Shown: piece by piece, positions 1 to 11,938 of the stretch
Position numbering within the stretch: the stretch's first letter is position 1
Layout of the letters: the number at the start of each line of letters is the position of its first letter
Source: Stramonita haemastoma
Taxonomy: Eukaryota > Mollusca > Gastropoda > Neogastropoda > Muricidae
Direction: 5' to 3'
Assembly (NCBI GenBank): GCA_030674155.1
Contig: CM060327.1
Span: forward strand, 27,116,491-27,180,490
DNA: 64,000 nt
Made by a program: the position numbers and the translations under genes
Notes under the pieces: model-generated
Database searches by the model: none
Told to the model about the DNA's origin: nothing
The model's input: the letters and a program-made list of their open reading frames with translations, nothing else

Positions 1-89
1 AACTGTCAGTCACAAACACAGATGTGGAGTCATTAGAACACATTAGTTACACACACACATAACCAGTACCACATATGCGCACACACACA

Positions 90-152
90 CATACATGCTT
101 ATTCCATTATCTTCAATATAAAAGAATAAATAAATAAATAAATAAATAAATA
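90..152 (+). repeat. SINE-1 3' end (tail A)
   Basis: gcttattccattatcttc then aatataaaagaa and (TAAA)n, the common tail-A end. Confidence 0.7.
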
Positions 153-158
153 ATAAAA

Positions 159-161
<3 letters not shown>

Positions 162-245
<84 letters not shown>

Positions 246-251
246 CACACC
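162..251. repeat. (CA)n microsatellite
   Basis: About 90 bp, one CC interruption. Confidence 0.98.
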
Positions 252-255
252 ACAA

Positions 256-1834
256 TCACTCACTCCACTTTCCAACTATCCGAGCATTCTCTCTCACTGC
301 CTCAACCAACAGTCCGAACCTCATCACAGTAGCCAGGACAGAAATTCATAGGCCAGCTGACACACCACCATCTACGTCCACCCAAAACCCCCACACTGAG
401 AGAAGAAAGTTTTCAAGGTCAAAGTTACAATAGTAGAGGAGATGGGGAAAAAATCTTCCAACACACAGCCACTCAGAATCTGATTACAGATGTGTTTGGC
501 TCCTTTCTCATCTGGCCGCTGCTGAACATGGCCTTTTTAATAATTCTTTTTTAGATGTTACATTAACAAATGATAGTGATTTTCAAAAGCCAACCCAAAA
601 AGAAATCAAACAAGCTATCAAACTGACATACAACATGGAGAGTTGACGTTGTAAACATCAGAAGTGGATCTGAAACAAAAGGAATCTAGATAATGGTCTA
701 CTTCTTCTTCATAGGTTTAATGTCCGTTCACTATGGGCTGATTAAGACATCATGCATTCATATTTACTGAGAAAATTCTGTATAAAAAAAAAAGAACAAT
801 AGTCAATAGTTTATTTTAACAGCTACTGATTAGTAGTTTATCTTAACAGCTACTGATTAGTAAATTTCAACAAGGCTGTACATAATTTTTGTTCTAGGGC
901 ATTACTTGCCATAACTTTTCTATCAATACTGGGAATAAAAAGATATTTCAGTAATCAGTGTCCCACAATCACAATGTCAGAATAATATAGTGCCTCATGA
1001 ACACTTTTGTATTTTGCACAAGTATCTATTTCCTCATTCTTATTTTTTTCAGCATAGATAAAACAAAAAACCAAATGGAAGATTGGGATTGTTTTAGAAC
1101 ACATGCAATGCATGTTATGTTTTTTCTTCAAATTGTCTTCCAAGCATTCAAATATGACTACAATTATTTTTACACTGGACAAAAAACTTTCTGTATTGGT
1201 GAGACTTTGCTTTTGTTTTGTTTTGTTCTTTTCTTCTGCTGCCTCATCTGTGATGTCCCCGTCCTGCTGTTACCAAGCCGCTCATCTCTTTCTCCCCGCC
1301 ACAGCCATACCCAAATTCGTTATGTCTCATCCCCAGGATCAGTGGTCCACAGGAAGCCCATCAATATCAGGCCATTGTGGGGCCACCAGCCAGAGGGGCC
1401 CTTTACCCTTTACTGCTGCTAAGTAACTTATCGTGGTGTTCAGTGGTACCTGTTTGAACTAACTATCGCAGCACACCACCTACTATGCCCCCTACTAACA
1501 ACAGTATTAGCTCAATCGTGAAGCCAGACTGAGTGAGATGCCCATCCGAGATGGCAACCAACACAACGTCCTTCCAATGACCATCCCCCACGAACATCCA
1601 ATAACAAAGGCTTTAACACAAACTCACCACAGGCACAGAAGTGTATGGGGAAACTGAATCTGATGTCACCATGAGACCAGAGCAACTGGAGCCACCTAAT
1701 CAGTGCCTTTTTTTTTAATTTCATGATGCTCAATGCCAATAAGGATGACATGATGTTGCTGTGGAAGTGCATATGCTTTAAGACTACTTGACATGGTTCT
1801 ACTCTATGCTTAACATCCTATGTATCAGGTAGCC
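256..1834. other. No gene recognised
   Basis: AT-rich unique sequence; frames are short and unlike known families. Confidence 0.5.
808..863. repeat. 27 bp tandem duplication
   Basis: ttaacagctactgattagta occurs twice in a row. Confidence 0.85.
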
Positions 1835-2165
1835 TGAAGCCATCTCCAACGAACAACTGTGGGACAGGACCAGACACGCCCCAATGGAGTCAGAGATCAA
1901 GAAAAGGAAATAGGGATGGATCAGCCATATGTTCCGCAAGCCTGCTTCAAATGTCACCAGGCAGGCCCTTGACTGGAATCCACAAGAGAAGCGAAAATTG
2001 GGTTGACCAAAACAGACCTGGCCCAGAAGCATTGAAGCAGAAATGAAGGCAGCTGGAATGACGAGGGCTGAGCTGAAGAGGATCTCCCAGAACCGAGTCT
2101 GTTGGAGGGCTTTGTTGCGGCCCTTTGATCCCCAAGGAACTCTTAGGCATAAGTCAAGTCACTCT
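1835..2165 (+). pseudogene. RTE-type LINE, decayed C-terminal end
   Basis: Conceptual reading has NEQLWDRTRHAP, then a stop, GWISHMFRKP, VTRQALDWNPQEKRK, a stop, then SIEAEMKAAGM and RISQNRVCWRALL. The W-x-GH-x-LRKP, TRQAL-WNPQGKRK and R-QNR-RWR order is characteristic of the C-terminus of RTE-clade non-LTR retrotransposons. In-frame stops show it is dead. The boundary upstream is unclear. Confidence 0.78.
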
Positions 2166-2339
2166 CTGCTTACTATCATAACATATCCTGGCATCAACTG
2201 GCCCAAGAGATACAGACACCTGCAGTGCTGGTCAGGTAATCTGAGCAACACACTCAAACTCACATCAGTAGAGTGGATGAAGCTCAACTGTGTGCTCCCA
2301 GTCTTCCCACTGAGCCCACAGCACACTCACTCTGGGAAG

Positions 2340-2440
2340 AAGCCAGCCAAAGTCCAAAATATCCCTGTGACTCTTACTGGAATCAAACCCGCAACCTTTC
2401 AGTCTGAAATCCAAGGCACTAACCACTGCGCCATGGTGGC
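2340..2440 (-). repeat. SINE head fragment (tRNA-like)
   Basis: On the minus strand: tggcgcagtggttag (A-box-like) and gggtttgattcc (B-box-like) 30-40 bp apart; lies between two LINE fragments. Confidence 0.6.
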
Positions 2441-2446
2441 TCTAGT

Positions 2447-2870
2447 CCTCTGGAATGATAAGAACATTGCCATCAGCTTCAAGATCAGACTGAAGCATTC
2501 CCTGATCATGTCCATATTTTTGTACGCATGTGAAACATGGACCATAACAGCAGACATTGAAAGAAGGATACAGGCCATGGAAATGAGATGCTTTCGCAAA
2601 CTTCTTGGCATTTCATACAGAGATCACATCACTAATGAAGAAGTGAAAACTAGAACAAAGAATGCCATCAGACCATATGAAGAGCTCCTAACTTCAGTGA
2701 AAAAGCGCAAGCTAAAGTGGTACATGCACATCACATGAATATCTGGACTGGCCAAGACTGTCTTGCATGGAACAGTAAGGGGAGGGAGACGAAAAGGCAG
2801 AGAGAGGAAACGATGGGAAAACAACAGAGAGTGGACAGGAAGGGTGAAGGGGATACTTGAATTCACATCA
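2447..2870 (+). pseudogene. Second RTE-like LINE fragment, RT C-terminal part
   Basis: Reads IRLKHSLIMSIFLYACETWT, RRIQAMEMRCFRKLLGISY, DHITNEE and KKRKLKWYMH, then a stop, then KTVLHGTVRGGRRKGRERKRW. This is the familiar YACE(T/S)W...MR(C)(F/Y)RK(L/I)L...KRKL(R/K)W...GRRRKGRQ pattern of the region downstream of the reverse transcriptase in RTE/related LINEs. Distinct from the neighbouring 1835-2165 copy. It is followed by (CA)n after a short tail. Confidence 0.8.
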
Positions 2871-2890
2871 AATTTGTGTTTTGTATGATG

Positions 2891-2957
<67 letters not shown>
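2891..2957. repeat. (CA)n microsatellite
   Basis: Follows the RTE-like fragment; one interruption. Confidence 0.97.
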
Positions 2958-2959
<2 letters not shown>

Positions 2960-3012
2960 AAGTGTCCCCCCCCCTTCCCACCATCTAATATCCCTGAGTA
3001 ATAAACTATATA

Positions 3013-3324
3013 AAGGTAAAAGTCTCCCATAACCTATGTGGTCATTGGAAAGCAAGGGCATCAGATCTCAGCTACCCTAGGGGCCAGCATATTGTCTCAA
3101 TTGAGGGTGGCGCCCATCTCTTCTCCTTCACTGCTTTACCTTCCCTGACCCTAATAGGGCAGGGCTGTTAACATTTACAGCTGGGTGAACTACGGGATTG
3201 TACTGAAAAGCCAAGGCAGGCAAACAATCATCCATCGAATTGGTAGGCTAACTATACACTCAATGCTGCCTAACATTTGCTTGGGGAAAGTGAGTGCTCT
3301 GACCACTGAGCTATACCATCCCCA
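3013..3324 (-). repeat. SINE-2 copy (tRNA-like/5S-like composite head), decayed
   Basis: On the minus strand it reads tatagctcagtggtcagagc, ccccaagca..., the 5S-like part (eroded), then the body cagctgtaaatg, gccctattagggtcagggaa, gtaaagcagtgaagg and a tail ending in cttttacc. Same order as 10487 and 59953 copies. Confidence 0.75.
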
Positions 3325-3357
3325 TTTGAGTGAGCCTATGTAAAATCAAAGCAAGTA

Positions 3358-3358
<1 letters not shown>

Positions 3359-3414
<56 letters not shown>

Positions 3415-3600
3415 CACACGCACACACGCACGCACGCACCACACACACACCACGCATGCATGCGTGTATGTGTGCGTGCCTGTGTGTTTTCTTTAAAAGA
3501 CGTTGAATGGAAGAAAACACACACACAACACAACAACGCACACCATACACCACACACACCCCCGCACACATCACGCACATATGCGTGCGCACACACACAA
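3359..3600. repeat. (CA)n and degenerate CA/CG-rich tract
   Basis: Pure (CA)27 to about 3412, then imperfect CACG/CACA repeats with a 60 bp unique island. Confidence 0.95.
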
Positions 3601-3698
3601 AACAAAAAACAAACATGCCATTTGTTGATGCAGCAGAAGGGCAACAAAGAATAAAGCCAAAGTTATTTTAGTGTAAATAACAACAAAAAATCTGGTCT

Positions 3699-3703
<5 letters not shown>

Positions 3704-3738
<35 letters not shown>

Positions 3739-3739
3739 G

Positions 3740-3783
<44 letters not shown>

Positions 3784-3827
3784 TATATATAATATATACT
3801 ATAATATATACTATATATATATATATT
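3704..3827. repeat. (CA)n then (TA)n compound microsatellite
   Basis: CA to 3738, TA with ATAATA interruptions to 3827. Confidence 0.97.
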
Positions 3828-3829
3828 GA

Positions 3830-5030
3830 CAAACAATAAACATATCCGACACAGACTGGCGCGAACGTGACCTCTCACACGCCATAACTTTACAAAATCA
3901 AAAACTATTTCTTCCCGTCTGCTTAGCCTGCTCAGTGTCGCCTGCACCATACCAAAATATGCAAGCCTGACCTTCTGACCTTTGCAAGGTCACAGTTCCG
4001 GACCAAGGTCACAGTTCCGGACCAAGAAAGTTGTAATAAGGCTACTTCAGAGTTTCGACAGCCCCACATGCCTCTCATTCTAGTGACGGAAAGTTTTGGT
4101 TTGAAACACGCGGTCGAGTCAGAATTACACGACCACCCTTAAAAAGGCCATTCCATCCATTGTTTGACTCGGTACATTCCGGGAGCGAATTAAAAACACG
4201 CGGCTACGATTGCATCATCACGTATGCGCAGGTTTCGTGCCCTTAACCTTTTGACCTGTAGGCCACACGTCGACTCAATGCGGAAAAAGGGTAGGCCTAC
4301 ACATTCTTAGTCGTCTGGTTGCGAATGGGCTTGGGGCCAGTAGCGAGCAGTAACACTTTACCTCGCCGGTTTGAGGCCTAGTATAGGCGATAGCTAGCGA
4401 TAGTTTCTACTTTCTTCTATCGATTTCTCATTAGGCTAGTCGCTGAAGTCAGGGTGATCTAGCCTGTACGTGTTTACGTCCACTGCAGCGTGGTTTGGGA
4501 CTGGGTGGTTGGCTAAAATAGAATTAATCTTTTATGACCGATCTTTGGTAATCCACTCAAAAGTTGAACGTTGAGCCATTACGTAACGATGTAGGTCGGC
4601 GCAGGGCATTGACTGGTCAGTTTCGCTCTGTCCTTGATGACCATTTTGTTCAATAGAGCTGTAGACTGAAATCTGAATGAAAGCACACAGTCCCCAGCAA
4701 GGGCCAAGTCTGCAGCGAGAGCTAGTTCTTGTTGCGTTTGGAAATTCACAGTCCTAAATTGGCTAACTCTGATGGTCAAGCAAACAGCTTGAATTATGAT
4801 GTATATCTCCACATCCCAAACCTGGAAGAGAGTTGTAATTTTCACAAAATCCATGTGCCCATGAATACACATGTTCAGTTATATGTTTGCATAATATATA
4901 TGTCAAGTATAAACATGGACATGTGGATAAAATGGGGCTTGGACATTACAGTACTACTAATGGTTCTATCGCTGCCAAAGGATCATTGCAGTTCTGGGTA
5001 TGGATAAGAACAGAGGAACAAAAATAACCC
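3830..5030. other. CpG-retaining unique sequence, no gene recognised
   Basis: 3840-4620 keeps many CpGs (acgcggtcgag, gggagcgaat, tagcgatagc) and no repeat; could be an unmethylated regulatory or promoter region. No coding signal seen. Confidence 0.4.
3984..4026. repeat. 20 bp tandem duplication
   Basis: aaggtcacagttccggacc twice, in a CpG-retaining region. Confidence 0.9.
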
Positions 5031-5264
5031 TTCACACACACACAACACACACACACACACACACAAATATAATGCAATCATTAAACTCCTACACTTTCTT
5101 TTCAAGTAACCAAAACAAATATTTAGGTCAGCATTTTTTTTTCTAAACCATTCAATCTCCACAAAACATTTCCAACAGATTTTTTTTTCTTGCAGTTCAG
5201 TGATCATCATTTGCAGAATAACTGACAGTTGATGTTTGAGCTCAATCAACTGAGCTGACCTTAA

Positions 5265-5267
5265 CTC

Positions 5268-5309
<42 letters not shown>

Positions 5310-5365
5310 AACCCCCTTCATGTATGGGCCTATGGCCTTTTTGTGAATAAATCATTTGAGTTTGA

Positions 5366-5430
<65 letters not shown>
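5265..5430. repeat. C-run and (TC)n arrays around a LINE-A fragment
   Basis: C11, (TC)n 5277-5305, LINE-A end, (TC)n 5369-5426. Confidence 0.97.
5306..5370 (+). mobile_element. LINE-A 3' end fragment inside a (TC)n array
   Basis: caacccccttcatgtatggg, ggcctttttgtgaataaa and gagtttgagttc match the 3'UTR of the 14698-16475 copy; (TC)n lies on both sides (5277-5305, 5371-5426). Confidence 0.85.
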
Positions 5431-5701
5431 TCTTTCATTTGTTAATTCAGTAATTGACACAACATACACAGCTAGGAAATGAACGACTTTTTTCAGTAAC
5501 GAGTTACATGTAAAATGTATAGATCATACAAGCTTACAACAGTACAGCAACAGGAAAGAGGTAGACCTGGGTCAGAGCCATTCAGAAACAATGCAGAACG
5601 TGACTGACTTGCTCTTCTGTATAGTGTCAGTGTCACAGGATGAATGCACATGTATGATGCATGCATATGTTAAGCAAACACACGCACCACCCAGTGTGTG
5701 C

Positions 5702-5706
<5 letters not shown>

Positions 5707-5773
<67 letters not shown>

Positions 5774-5778
5774 TTGTC

Positions 5779-5852
<74 letters not shown>
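5707..5852. repeat. (TC)n then (TG)n compound array
   Basis: TC 5707-5774; TG 5782-5852. Confidence 0.98.
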
Positions 5853-5858
<6 letters not shown>

Positions 5859-6016
5859 GATTAAAATAGTTTTGTTTAAATGAAACTTTAAAAGTACTGA
5901 AACAGTAGTTTCCATGTTAGATAATATGCATGTCAAATTTGCCAGGCAAAAATTGTCACTTTGCTTTCTGAGCTGTGTATCTTTCATAGCTATTAAGATT
6001 AATTCAGTGTTCAGTG

Positions 6017-6032
6017 GGGGGGGGGGGGGGGG

Positions 6033-6090
<58 letters not shown>

Positions 6091-6100
6091 ACACACACAG
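6017..6100. repeat. G-run then (CA)n
   Basis: About 20 G followed by a CA array. Confidence 0.97.
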
Positions 6101-6149
6101 GGGACATTAGGCCTACTGTCTACACACACGTGGTTTGCATACTTAGATC

Positions 6150-7460
6150 TTTAATCGAATACATACGATAGGCCTAGACGCTACAGCTGAGTAGTTGAGA
6201 CAGTTTGACTTCAGAGGTTCGAAACTCTGCAGCGTCTGGTTTGAGTGTGGGTGATGATTTTTTTAATTAAAACAGCACCTCACTTCTTTCTGTCTCCACA
6301 AATCTACAAACAAGTCTTCTGTCTGTCTCCACAAATCTCCACAGATCAGATGGATAATACTCAAATTTAAACTCTGAATGTAAATAAATGACGATTGTTA
6401 GTCTAGCTTCTTTGATTTCATCTGCAAGTCACTGGAGACAGGGGGAGAGCTTATGTAACTGCTAACGAGCTAATAACATGGATCAGAAAAGAAATGATTA
6501 TGTTCTCAACGATCAAACTCTGTCACTGCTTTCATCTTTCCAAAACTACCGTAAAATGCATTGTGAAATAAGCATTGTGTTAACCACAACCAAGCATGCA
6601 CAATAAACACACTGTCACATGCACAGCAATGTCAGTTTCGTAAACGGTAAAGCGTGCGCTGAAGCCCTGCCGCTCGTGTGTTCATTTAAGATGGATGAAA
6701 AGAAGCATCCATCATCGGAAAGATCTAAGATACAGGAAGAGACAGGGAGATTGTACTCTTCAGCTTACCTTTCGTAATCGCTTCGGATGGAGAAATCCGC
6801 GACCTTATCCTGAACACCAGACAACGGAAAACACAGACAGCACTCTAGGCCTACTTTCGTTCACGATGTCTGCTGCTCAGTCCGGTTTGTGTCGGCTGCA
6901 CAGTGAAGGATTGGCGGAACTGACCGAACAGAGGAAGGTTTGGTACCACGCGCGGCTCGCGTGAACGAAGATTACAGAGAATAAACCCGATTGGCTGATA
7001 TGTGGCATAAAGAATCTTTACGATAAGCCAATGAAAGCAGGGGTTCTTTCTCAGGAAAATAACCCGGTTCCCATTGAAAACTTTGGCTAGCCTGTGTGAC
7101 CTTAGCAAGGGCACTGGGATATACTGATCAGTTACGAGGCTACGTAATAACAACATTGTTGGTGTTTATGAGCGTTGGTTTCAACGAAGTTCGTAGCACA
7201 TTCCTTGTTATCATATAAAGATAGTAAACTACTTGACTCACGTAAACCGGTGTTCCCGGCTGTCACGAGCTTTTTTGTTCAGTTTTTTTTAATTGTTTGT
7301 TATTGTTTTTATTTGTTATTTACTTGTTTGGGGTTGAGATTGTTTACAATATGATATGAGTATCCATGGGCTCTTGTTTCTCAGATTTTACGGCGTGGCA
7401 GACATGAAAGAAAGGCTGAAATAAGACTGTTTCACAGTTTCGTGAAACTGTCACAATGAC
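6150..7460. other. CpG-retaining unique sequence, possible first exon on the minus strand
   Basis: 6640-7260 is CpG-rich. On the minus strand gattacgaaag|gtaagc near 6765 resembles a donor, so a non-coding first exon is conceivable. No homology recognised. Confidence 0.25.
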
Positions 7461-7462
7461 GC

Positions 7463-7466
<4 letters not shown>

Positions 7467-7561
<95 letters not shown>

Positions 7562-7571
7562 CACACACACA
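7467..7571. repeat. (TC)n then (CA)n
   Basis: TC about 80 bp, CA about 22 bp. Confidence 0.98.
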
Positions 7572-7948
7572 TTTGTCTGACTTAGGGTATGCTGAACTGT
7601 CTTGGGTTTATCTTGTATTGTGAGGTCTGGATTTAATTTTTTTATCATTTATTTTGTTCTTTTCAACATAGAGTAATATTAATTTTGAACGCTTTTATAA
7701 GTCAAGTTATTGATTTTTTGTGTGAGGGCAGGATGAAAAAAGTTAAGTAAACTTAATCTTTTACCCTCAATAAAAATCATTTTGACACGCACATCTTCTC
7801 ATCAGCTTTCATTGAGTTTTGATGTAAATACAGTGCAAAAGCATCGTTTTTCTTTTATTATGAACTAGCACAAACAAACACCGTTGACAACTACGCACAC
7901 TTAAGGCATAATTTTATATGCATGCACGCACACGATCATGCAAACAAT

Positions 7949-7950
<2 letters not shown>

Positions 7951-8021
<71 letters not shown>
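7951..8021. repeat. (TAA)n microsatellite
   Basis: About 23 units at the retroelement end. Confidence 0.98.
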
Positions 8022-8023
<2 letters not shown>

Positions 8024-8219
8024 TGGAGGCTTATATAGCGCGAATTCCCCAAAACATGGGCTCACCGCGCTGTACAATCAAATCAATTTAAACAGGTTAC
8101 ATATGAACGTAAAAAAATGCATGCACATACAATACACAGCATAATATTACATGGCCTGAGAATAAAAGTAAAATAAGAGCAATATCATCAAGAAAATGTG
8201 CAGTGCAGTACAATGCATA

Positions 8220-8253
8220 CACACACAACACACACACACAACACACACACACA

Positions 8254-8295
<42 letters not shown>

Positions 8296-8325
8296 CGCGC
8301 GCGCGCGCGCGCGCGCGCGCGCGTG
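8220..8325. repeat. (CA)n followed by (CG)n
   Basis: CA tract to 8294 then cccc and about 14 GC/CG dinucleotides to 8323: alternating purine-pyrimidine throughout. Confidence 0.97.
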
Positions 8326-8639
8326 CAAAAATTACACGCATACACACAACACGGAATAACAAAGAAGACGGTACATTCACGGATTTACCCTACATGAACT
8401 CACATTAACCAAAAAAATAACATGAAGTAAAATAGAAATGAAAAACCTTATCATATCCCAAAACAGCAAAAGACCAGCACTAGAGTCAGAGATGAGTCAA
8501 TAAAATGGGAAATCAATTTTGATCAGTGGTCAGGGACAAGAATCGGATAAAAAGGTGTGTTTTGAGCAACCTTTTAAAGGAGGAAGTAGAGTCAGTGTGT
8601 CTAATTTGAGATGGAAGTGTGTTCCAGAGAGTGTTTTTT

Positions 8640-8765
8640 TTTTATTTTTAAATTCTTTTACATCGAGGATAATGGAATAAGCAATCATATGCTTTTTTAC
8701 ATCCACTCCCCGTGTGTATGCAGTTTTGTAAGTGTCATCTGTTAAGTTCCCATGTGCACAACCGA
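8640..8765 (-). repeat. SINE-1 3' part (tail A)
   Basis: Plus strand shows cgaggataatggaataagc, ttttttacatccactcccc, gtgtatgcagttttgtaa, the reverse of the tail-A module. Confidence 0.8.
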
Positions 8766-9147
8766 ACATACATGTAGTGAATGTAGGATGATCAGAATGT
8801 CACTATTCCTTGGCAACATTATGTATTAAAGATAATATAAAACTCACTCTCATAGACAAACAAATGCACATACAATCAGGAAAATTACAGGAAAAAAATA
8901 CGGATGGCGTGTCTCTTGCGGCGACGCGCTCTTCTCAGAGAGAGCAGGCTGAATTTCAGGCTGGAAAATCTGCCATGACGTAACTGCGGTATAGAATACA
9001 CTACAATAGGTACGATACAAAACAAAAACAAAAACAATGTACAACACAATAACAAACAAAAAAAAAAAATTTACCCCAAAAAATCCACACAAAAACAGTT
9101 TTTGCAACTTAAAATTATTCCAGTATTTATGCAACAAGCTACTGGTG

Positions 9148-9435
9148 GAGACGGGATAGCCCAGTGGTTAAACTCCTGCACTTTGTGCTCAACCATGACC
9201 CGGGTTCGAGCCACCACCGAGACGCCCGTTCAAGGGGATTTTTCCCCTGGAGTTAATATCGATGCCGACTCCATTCCTCCGAAAGTATTATGTATGGGAC
9301 ATTAAACCGAGGTTACGTGTGTGAACTTAACGCAGAACATCTTGCGCATACATGAAAACCTGTTCGGCCTTTCGGAACAGTAGGCCACATGTGCCAGTGG
9401 GAACGGATGGTAAAATCTATTTTAAAAAAAAAAAA
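9148..9435 (+). repeat. SINE-1, full head and body
   Basis: tRNA-like head with A box tagcccagtgg (9157-9167) and B box ggttcgagcc (9203-9212); body with ggggatttttcccctggag, gccgactccattcc, gcagaacatcttgcgca, gtgggaacggatgg. Ends in an A-run. Best single copy for the head. Not a tRNA gene: no cloverleaf 3' half. Confidence 0.88.
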
Positions 9436-9494
9436 AACCCACATGCACACCTGAGCGTGAATACTCATTTTATCATCCTCAAAATAAAAGAATT

Positions 9495-9640
9495 ACACTT
9501 TATTTATTTATTTATTTATTTATATCAAGGATAATGGAATAAGCACTCGTGTGCTTTTTTACATCCAGTACCCATGTGTATGCAGTTTTGTAAATCTTGT
9601 CATCTGTTCTCACGGGCACACAATGGCCTACTCTTATTTA
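9495..9640 (-). repeat. SINE-1 3' part (tail A)
   Basis: (TTTA)n, tcaaggataatggaataagc, ctttttacatccagtaccc and cacgggcacacaatggccta on the plus strand. Lies head-to-tail inverted relative to the 9148 copy. Confidence 0.82.
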
Positions 9641-9804
9641 TTTATTAGATAAATAAATAATCGGGTTGGACTGAGACGTGCACACCATTAGGCAGGGGGG
9701 GATGAACAACTAAGATTGAAACGACGACAATCACCGTTGTCGTGTTGAATAGAATTAAATCGAAGACGGTTCACAAGCCTACTGGGAAAATCATATAAGC
9801 ACGA

Positions 9805-9832
9805 CCCCCCCCCCCCCCCCCCCCCCCCCCCC
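9805..9832. repeat. Poly-C run
   Basis: About 28 C. Confidence 0.97.
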
Positions 9833-10114
9833 AACATGGAATCGCGAATACTTTTTTTTTCTCGGACCATTCAATTCAACCCAGGCCAAATAACTCATTC
9901 ACCCTCCCCATTTCTCCCTCTCGCCAAATCGCCAAATCTACCCCTCAGTTTCGACTGAAAAGAGATGGACTAACACGTAGGTATGACTGACACACATAGG
10001 CCTACCTATAAAGAAAAAAGAAAAAGAAGAAGAAAGGCATTGCCTGGTATAGATTAAGCCTCCACTTGTGATACATTGTATGCTCCGATGAATCGAAAGC
10101 CACATGAAAAGAAA

Positions 10115-10116
<2 letters not shown>

Positions 10117-10174
<58 letters not shown>

Positions 10175-10195
10175 ACACACACACACACACACACA
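10117..10195. repeat. (CA)n microsatellite
   Basis: About 78 bp, one interruption. Confidence 0.98.
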
Positions 10196-10305
10196 AGGAA
10201 ATGTGGTGATAATTAGGGCTACTACTATTCCGAACACAAGGTCATTTCGCACTGATTTTTTTTTTCGCGCCGGTTGCGAGCGCTTATTAGTGTAGCCTAT
10301 GGGTG

Positions 10306-10446
<141 letters not shown>

Positions 10447-10486
10447 TCCTCAAAATGAAAGAATTAGATAGGGCCTATATAATCAT

Positions 10487-10803
10487 GTGGGATATCTCGG
10501 TGGTCGCTGACCCCAGCTAAGGCTAAGGTTAAGCAGCATCGAGCGTGGTTACCAAGTGGATGGGTGACCGTTTGCGCACCCTGGCTTCAGTACAGTCCCC
10601 CTGTTCACCCAGCTGTAAACGGGTACCTGCCCTCTTTAGGGTCAGGGAAGGTAAAGCAGCGAGGGAGAGGAGATTGGCACCGCCCTCAATATAGGCCTAC
10701 TGGCCCCCTAGAGAAGCTGAGGTCTCTGAAGCCTCGCTCCCCTACGACCACATAGGTTATGGGACACCTTTACCTTTTTCTTTTTTTCTTTTTTTTTTTT
10801 TTT
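10487..10803 (+). repeat. SINE-2 copy with well-preserved 5S rRNA-like segment
   Basis: Begins gggatatctcggtggtc (A-box-like), then ggttaagcagcatcgagc and ggatgggtgaccg (10558-10570), matching in order the 5S rRNA internal promoter region, then a body with gggtacctgccctctttagg and gtaaagcagc, ending in a T/C-rich tail with tacctttttc. Its 3' half is duplicated across the gap (11939). Confidence 0.8.
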
Positions 10804-11838
10804 ACCTATTGCACTTAAACCTAAAGCATCCACATTCTTCATTTTGTGTCAGATGGCAGGGGCAGCATAGCGGGCATTAGCAAGCTTTACAGATTATTAA
10901 TAATGGGGTTTCTTTGGCATATGATTTTTTGAAGGGAGGGCAAGTCACCTTTTTCATGAAGGTGTCCCTTGCGTGTGATGTTTTCTCTGAAGCTTACCGA
11001 GCAGTGCGTGGAGATGAGGATTGGCGGTGTTGTGAGTCATCACTGTTGTTGGGTGGGAGGAGGAGATTTTAGGTTTAAATTACAGGCCTAGGCTACTGCG
11101 GAGACTGCCTGAGAGGAGAGTCTGGCAAGTGAGACGCTGAAAAGGGTATCCTATCCTCTGGCCTTGAAATGCTGTTCCATCTTCTGGCAATGATACTTCT
11201 CAAACTGCTGTCATCAGAATACAACGGGCGAGATAAATCTGCTCAAACACTAACAAATCACAAATTTACTAATCACATTAAAAACAAAACAAATCCGATA
11301 ACATTCGTATCGTCCATCATGTTTGTCATTGACGGTGAACGATGTAGGCTAGGCCTATTCTGAAACGGCACAGGACTGAACTGGTGACAGGCGATACAAA
11401 ACAATACAACACAGCACAACACAAAACGACACAAAACATTACAATTCCATCACAATTGTACTTACAAACTTCTAACAAGCAAATCCGGTAAACTCAAAAC
11501 CCGATAACATTCACAACATCAATCACGTTGTGTCGGTCATTGGCCCAGACTGATTTAGTCTGATACTGGACAGAACTGGATTTGTGGCGGTTCAAGTATG
11601 GGTCAAATATAGATCTAGTTCTATAGGTCTACGATCGGCTTCCATTCTTCGTAAGGCCTAGCAAAGTAGGCTGATTCTAACTGACCTAAATCTATTTTGA
11701 ATAATGGTGTCATCTTCATGATGTAGGCCTAGGCTACGGGTCAATATACCTTTATTTCCTTGGACAGAAAAAAATGTCAGTTTGCCGGTAAGTCCAGCAA
11801 CTTTTTTTTTTTTTTTTTTTTTTAATTTTGCTCAAAGA
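10660..11838. repeat. Gap-flanking direct duplication, copy 1
   Basis: 1179 bp, repeated at 11939-13117 with about two single-base indels seen by eye (ACAAAACAAA versus ACAAAAACAAA; CGTTGTGTCGG versus CGTTGGTCGG). Holds the SINE-2 3' half and non-coding sequence. Confidence 0.95.
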
Positions 11839-11938
11839 NNNNNNNNNNNNNNNNNNNNNNNNNNNNNNNNNNNNNNNNNNNNNNNNNNNNNNNNNNNNNN
11901 NNNNNNNNNNNNNNNNNNNNNNNNNNNNNNNNNNNNNN
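11839..11938. other. Assembly gap of 100 N
   Basis: Exactly 100 N: a placeholder of unknown true length. Confidence 1.

Larger units (their letters stand above)
7945..8640 (-). repeat. Retroelement 3' region with (TAA)n end, split by a CA/CG array
   Basis: Minus strand: body with ttccatctcaaatt and ggttgctcaaaacacacc, then attgtacagcgcggtgagc, gcgctatataagcctcc and (ATT)n. The 'gcgctatataag..(ATT)n' end is shared with 42490-42575. This end type is known from SINE/LINE 3' tails. No coding sequence seen. Confidence 0.55.

Noticed and set aside
5306..5370. Poly(A) signal gaataaa as end of a host gene
   Set aside because: Same sequence is the LINE-A 3' end at 16400-16475.
6851..7156. Protein-coding gene in the CpG-rich region
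   Set aside because: Short frames on both strands with no recognisable domains; kept only as a possible regulatory region.
9151..9220. tRNA gene
   Set aside because: A and B boxes are present but the cloverleaf cannot be completed; the sequence is the head of a multi-copy SINE. Same for 32731, 38005 and 57840.
10518..10575. 5S rRNA gene
   Set aside because: Only the internal promoter-like part is present; it is embedded in a SINE with other copies in the window.
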